Origin: Phycisphaerae bacterium | GTDB lineage: Bacteria > Planctomycetota > Phycisphaerae > Tepidisphaerales > Tepidisphaeraceae | DNA: 8,181 nt | Direction: 5' to 3' | Assembly: GCA_030448225.1 (NCBI GenBank) | Contig: JAUJNJ010000129.1 | Coordinates: 1 to 8,181 of the forward strand | Part shown: piece after piece, positions 6,524 through 8,181 of the stretch | Layout of the letters: each line of letters begins with the position of its first letter | How positions within the stretch are numbered: the first letter of the stretch is position 1 | The notes under the pieces: generated by a model | Told to the model about the DNA's origin: nothing | Databases searched by the model: none | Seen by the model: only the letters and a program-made list of their open reading frames with translations | Translations under genes and position numbers: made by a program

Positions 6524-8116
6524 ATGCAGTTTGCAGATCTCCGGCTCGCCGAGCCGCTCCTCCGCGCCCTCGCCCACGAGGGCTACACCACCCCGACCCC
6601 TATCCAGGCCAAGGCGATCCCGCACGTGCTCGACGGCCGCGACGTCGTCGGCTGCGCCCAGACCGGCACCGGCAAGACGGCCGCGTTCGCGCTGCCGATC
6701 CTCCAGCACCTCTCGGGCGAGCACGTGCCGCACCCCAACGGGTCGCAGCACCGCCGCATCCGCTGCCTCGTCCTCTCGCCGACGCGCGAGCTGGCGCTGC
6801 AGATCGACGAGAGCTTCAAGACCTACGGCAAGCAGCTCAAGCTCCGCTCGACCGTCGTGTTCGGCGGCGTCGGGCAGCACGCCCAGGTGCAGGCGATCCG
6901 CGCCGGCGTCGACATCCTGATCGCCACGCCCGGCCGGCTGATGGACCTGATGAACCAGGGGTTCATCAACCTCGGGCACGTCGAGATCTTCGTGCTCGAC
7001 GAGGCCGACCGGATGCTCGACATGGGCTTCATCCACGACATCCGCCGGATCGTGCCCAAGCTCCCGGCCAAGCGCCAGAACCTGCTGTTCAGCGCGACGA
7101 TGCCGAACGACATCCGCCAGCTCGCCAACACGATCCTGCGCAACCCGGTGGCGGTCGAGGTCGCGCCGATCTCGTCGACGGCCGAGAAGGTGAAGCAGTA
7201 CGCGTACTTCGTCGACAAGCGTGCCAAGCCCACGCTGCTGGCGCACTACATCAACAGCAACCCGGTCGGTCGGATGATCGTGTTCAGCCGCACGAAGCAC
7301 GGCGCCGACCGCATCGCCAAGGGCCTGTGCGCCGCGGGCATCAAGGCCGAGGCGATCCACGGCAACAAGGCGCAGAACGCCCGCCAGCGGGCGCTGGCCA
7401 ACTTCAAGAGCAGCGCGCCGCCGGTGCTGGTGGCGACCGACATCGCGGCCCGCGGGATCGACGTCGACGACGTGTCGCACGTCGTGAACTTCGACGTGCC
7501 GAACGTGCCCGAGAGCTACGTGCACCGCATCGGCCGGACCGCCCGCGCCGGCGCCAGCGGCGTGGCCGTGTCGTTCGTCGACCACGAGGAGCGCGCCTGG
7601 CTCCGCGCGATCGAGCGGCTGACGCGCATCCAGATCGAGGTCCTGGAAGACCACCCGAGCTACGAGCACCGCAACTCCAGCAACGGCGCCGGCCGCCCCG
7701 CCGCCGGCAGCAGCGAGGTCCACCCGGTTGCCTACCCGCACCTCAACGAGCAGCGCCCCGCCCCGCAGCAGCGCTCGCGCCAGGGCGGCGGCTCGGGCGG
7801 CGGCCGCCGCGACGAGCAGCAGAAGCGCCGCCTCGCGGCGTCGGGCGCCGGCTCTTCCAACGGCTCGGGCAACCGCTCCGGCGGCAGCGGCGGCGGCCAC
7901 GGGGGTGGCGGCAACCGCGGCGGTAGCGGCGGCGGCGGGCAGCGATCCGGGCAGAAGCCCAAGTCGCAGGGCGCGTCGTCCAACCGCCGCTCGCAGGGGA
8001 ACATCGGCGACGCCCCGCAGGGGATGCCGCAGGGGATGAATCAGTTCCGCGGCCGCAAGCCGACCCGCAAGGCCGGCAGCTTCACCGGCGCCGGCGTCGT
8101 CCGCCGCCGGCCGTAG
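6524..8116 (+). CDS. rhlE: DEAD-box ATP-dependent RNA helicase, RhlE type, 530 aa
   Basis: This is an ATP-driven RNA-unwinding enzyme of the cytoplasm. RhlE-type members act in ribosome assembly, RNA decay and cold adaptation. All core motifs are present in order: Q motif (F3, then GYTTPTPIQ 20-28), motif I AQTGTGKT (45-52), PTREL (86-90), GG (114-115), TPGR (135-138), DEAD (159-162), SAT (190-192), IVFSRT (252-257), [10 protein letters not shown] (304-313) and HRIGRTAR (334-341). The core ends near residue 375. The remaining ~155 residues are low complexity, rich in Gly, Ser, Gln and Arg, with a basic end ([11 protein letters not shown]). This is a typical disordered RNA-binding tail, and there is no DbpA or CsdA RNA-recognition domain. 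The gene is intact and stands alone, with its own promoter and structured leader upstream and a hairpin downstream. RhlE is preferred over CsdA or SrmB from motif text and tail type. Confidence 0.93.
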   Translation: MQFADLRLAEPLLRALAHEGYTTPTPIQAKAIPHVLDGRDVVGCAQTGTGKTAAFALPILQHLSGEHVPHPNGSQHRRIRCLVLSPTRELALQIDESFKTYGKQLKLRSTVVFGGVGQHAQVQAIRAGVDILIATPGRLMDLMNQGFINLGHVEIFVLDEADRMLDMGFIHDIRRIVPKLPAKRQNLLFSATMPNDIRQLANTILRNPVAVEVAPISSTAEKVKQYAYFVDKRAKPTLLAHYINSNPVGRMIVFSRTKHGADRIAKGLCAAGIKAEAIHGNKAQNARQRALANFKSSAPPVLVATDIAARGIDVDDVSHVVNFDVPNVPESYVHRIGRTARAGASGVAVSFVDHEERAWLRAIERLTRIQIEVLEDHPSYEHRNSSNGAGRPAAGSSEVHPVAYPHLNEQRPAPQQRSRQGGGSGGGRRDEQQKRRLAASGAGSSNGSGNRSGGSGGGHGGGGNRGGSGGGGQRSGQKPKSQGASSNRRSQGNIGDAPQGMPQGMNQFRGRKPTRKAGSFTGAGVVRRRP

Positions 8117-8130
8117 GCCGCCGGTCGCGC

Positions 8131-8149
8131 CACGAACACCACGAACACT
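8131..8149 (+). repeat. CACGAACAC tandem pair
   Basis: CACGAACAC occurs twice without spacing (8131-8148), just after the helicase gene. Short ACGAACACC-type repeats are a recurrent intergenic motif in several GC-rich phyla as far as I recall. Two copies are too few to classify. Confidence 0.5.
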
Positions 8150-8153
8150 CACG

Positions 8154-8181
8154 CCCCCCGCGACGCCTGCGTCACGGGGGG
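8154..8181 (+). terminator. Strong hairpin after the helicase gene, cut by the window end
   Basis: CCCCCCG (8154-8160) pairs with CGGGGGG (8175-8181), and GACGC (8162-8166) pairs with GCGTC (8169-8173), with one C-A mismatch between. That is 12 base pairs around a tight loop, 37 bases after the stop. Whether a T-tract follows cannot be seen because the window ends at the last stem base. Confidence 0.6.

Noticed and set aside
6503..8152. 549-codon open frame on the minus strand opposite the helicase
   Set aside because: It mirrors the helicase almost exactly, and its text is Arg/Ala/Val/Asp-rich without any family look. GC-rich genes leave such shadows.

Overview
The window is very GC-rich bacterial DNA, with G or C at most third codon positions, and almost all recognisable genes lie on the plus strand. 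The organism is probably a member of the Planctomycetota. The main clue is a zinc-ribbon protein with a CxRCGYDLRGSP...RCPECG signature, which I associate with that phylum. The mix of a DUF2726 protein, small DUF1801 and AHSA1-type proteins, and a small GTG-started hypothetical protein fits. I could not test this assignment by search.

Layout: the window opens inside the 3' end of a polyphosphate kinase gene (ppk1, 2-541). Next comes a DUF2726 gene broken by one extra G (656-1400) and a small hypothetical protein (1482-1805). A cluster follows of DUF1801 (1861-2340), AHSA1/SRPBCC (2509-2976) and a second DUF1801 gene with two frameshifts (3035-3503). Then comes sucD, the succinyl-CoA synthetase alpha subunit (3730 to about 4699). 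It carries three clear single-base frame changes and an in-frame insertion containing a four-copy heptamer repeat. After it is a zinc-ribbon gene with four frame changes and a (CAG)7 tract (4727-5252). A possible 58-codon minus-strand ORF (5296-5472) lies in the gap before an intact HD-domain phosphohydrolase-like gene (5475-6053). A 470-base intergenic region carries a terminator candidate, a promoter candidate and a structured leader. The window ends with an intact RhlE-type DEAD-box RNA helicase (6524-8116) and a strong hairpin at the last base.

The genes do not form one pathway. They cover phosphate storage (ppk1), the TCA cycle (sucD), RNA remodelling (helicase) and several small accessory proteins. 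The points of most interest are the heptamer insertion just before the CoA-binding GPNCPG motif of sucD, the long foldable leader of the helicase, the repeated occurrence of hairpins without T-tracts just after stop codons, and about ten one-base indels between 1240 and 5190. Many of those indels lie in G or C runs, so sequence error must be excluded before any of the four affected genes is called a pseudogene. No CRISPR array, tRNA, rRNA, transposase or phage gene was seen, and no new defence or metabolic system is supported.
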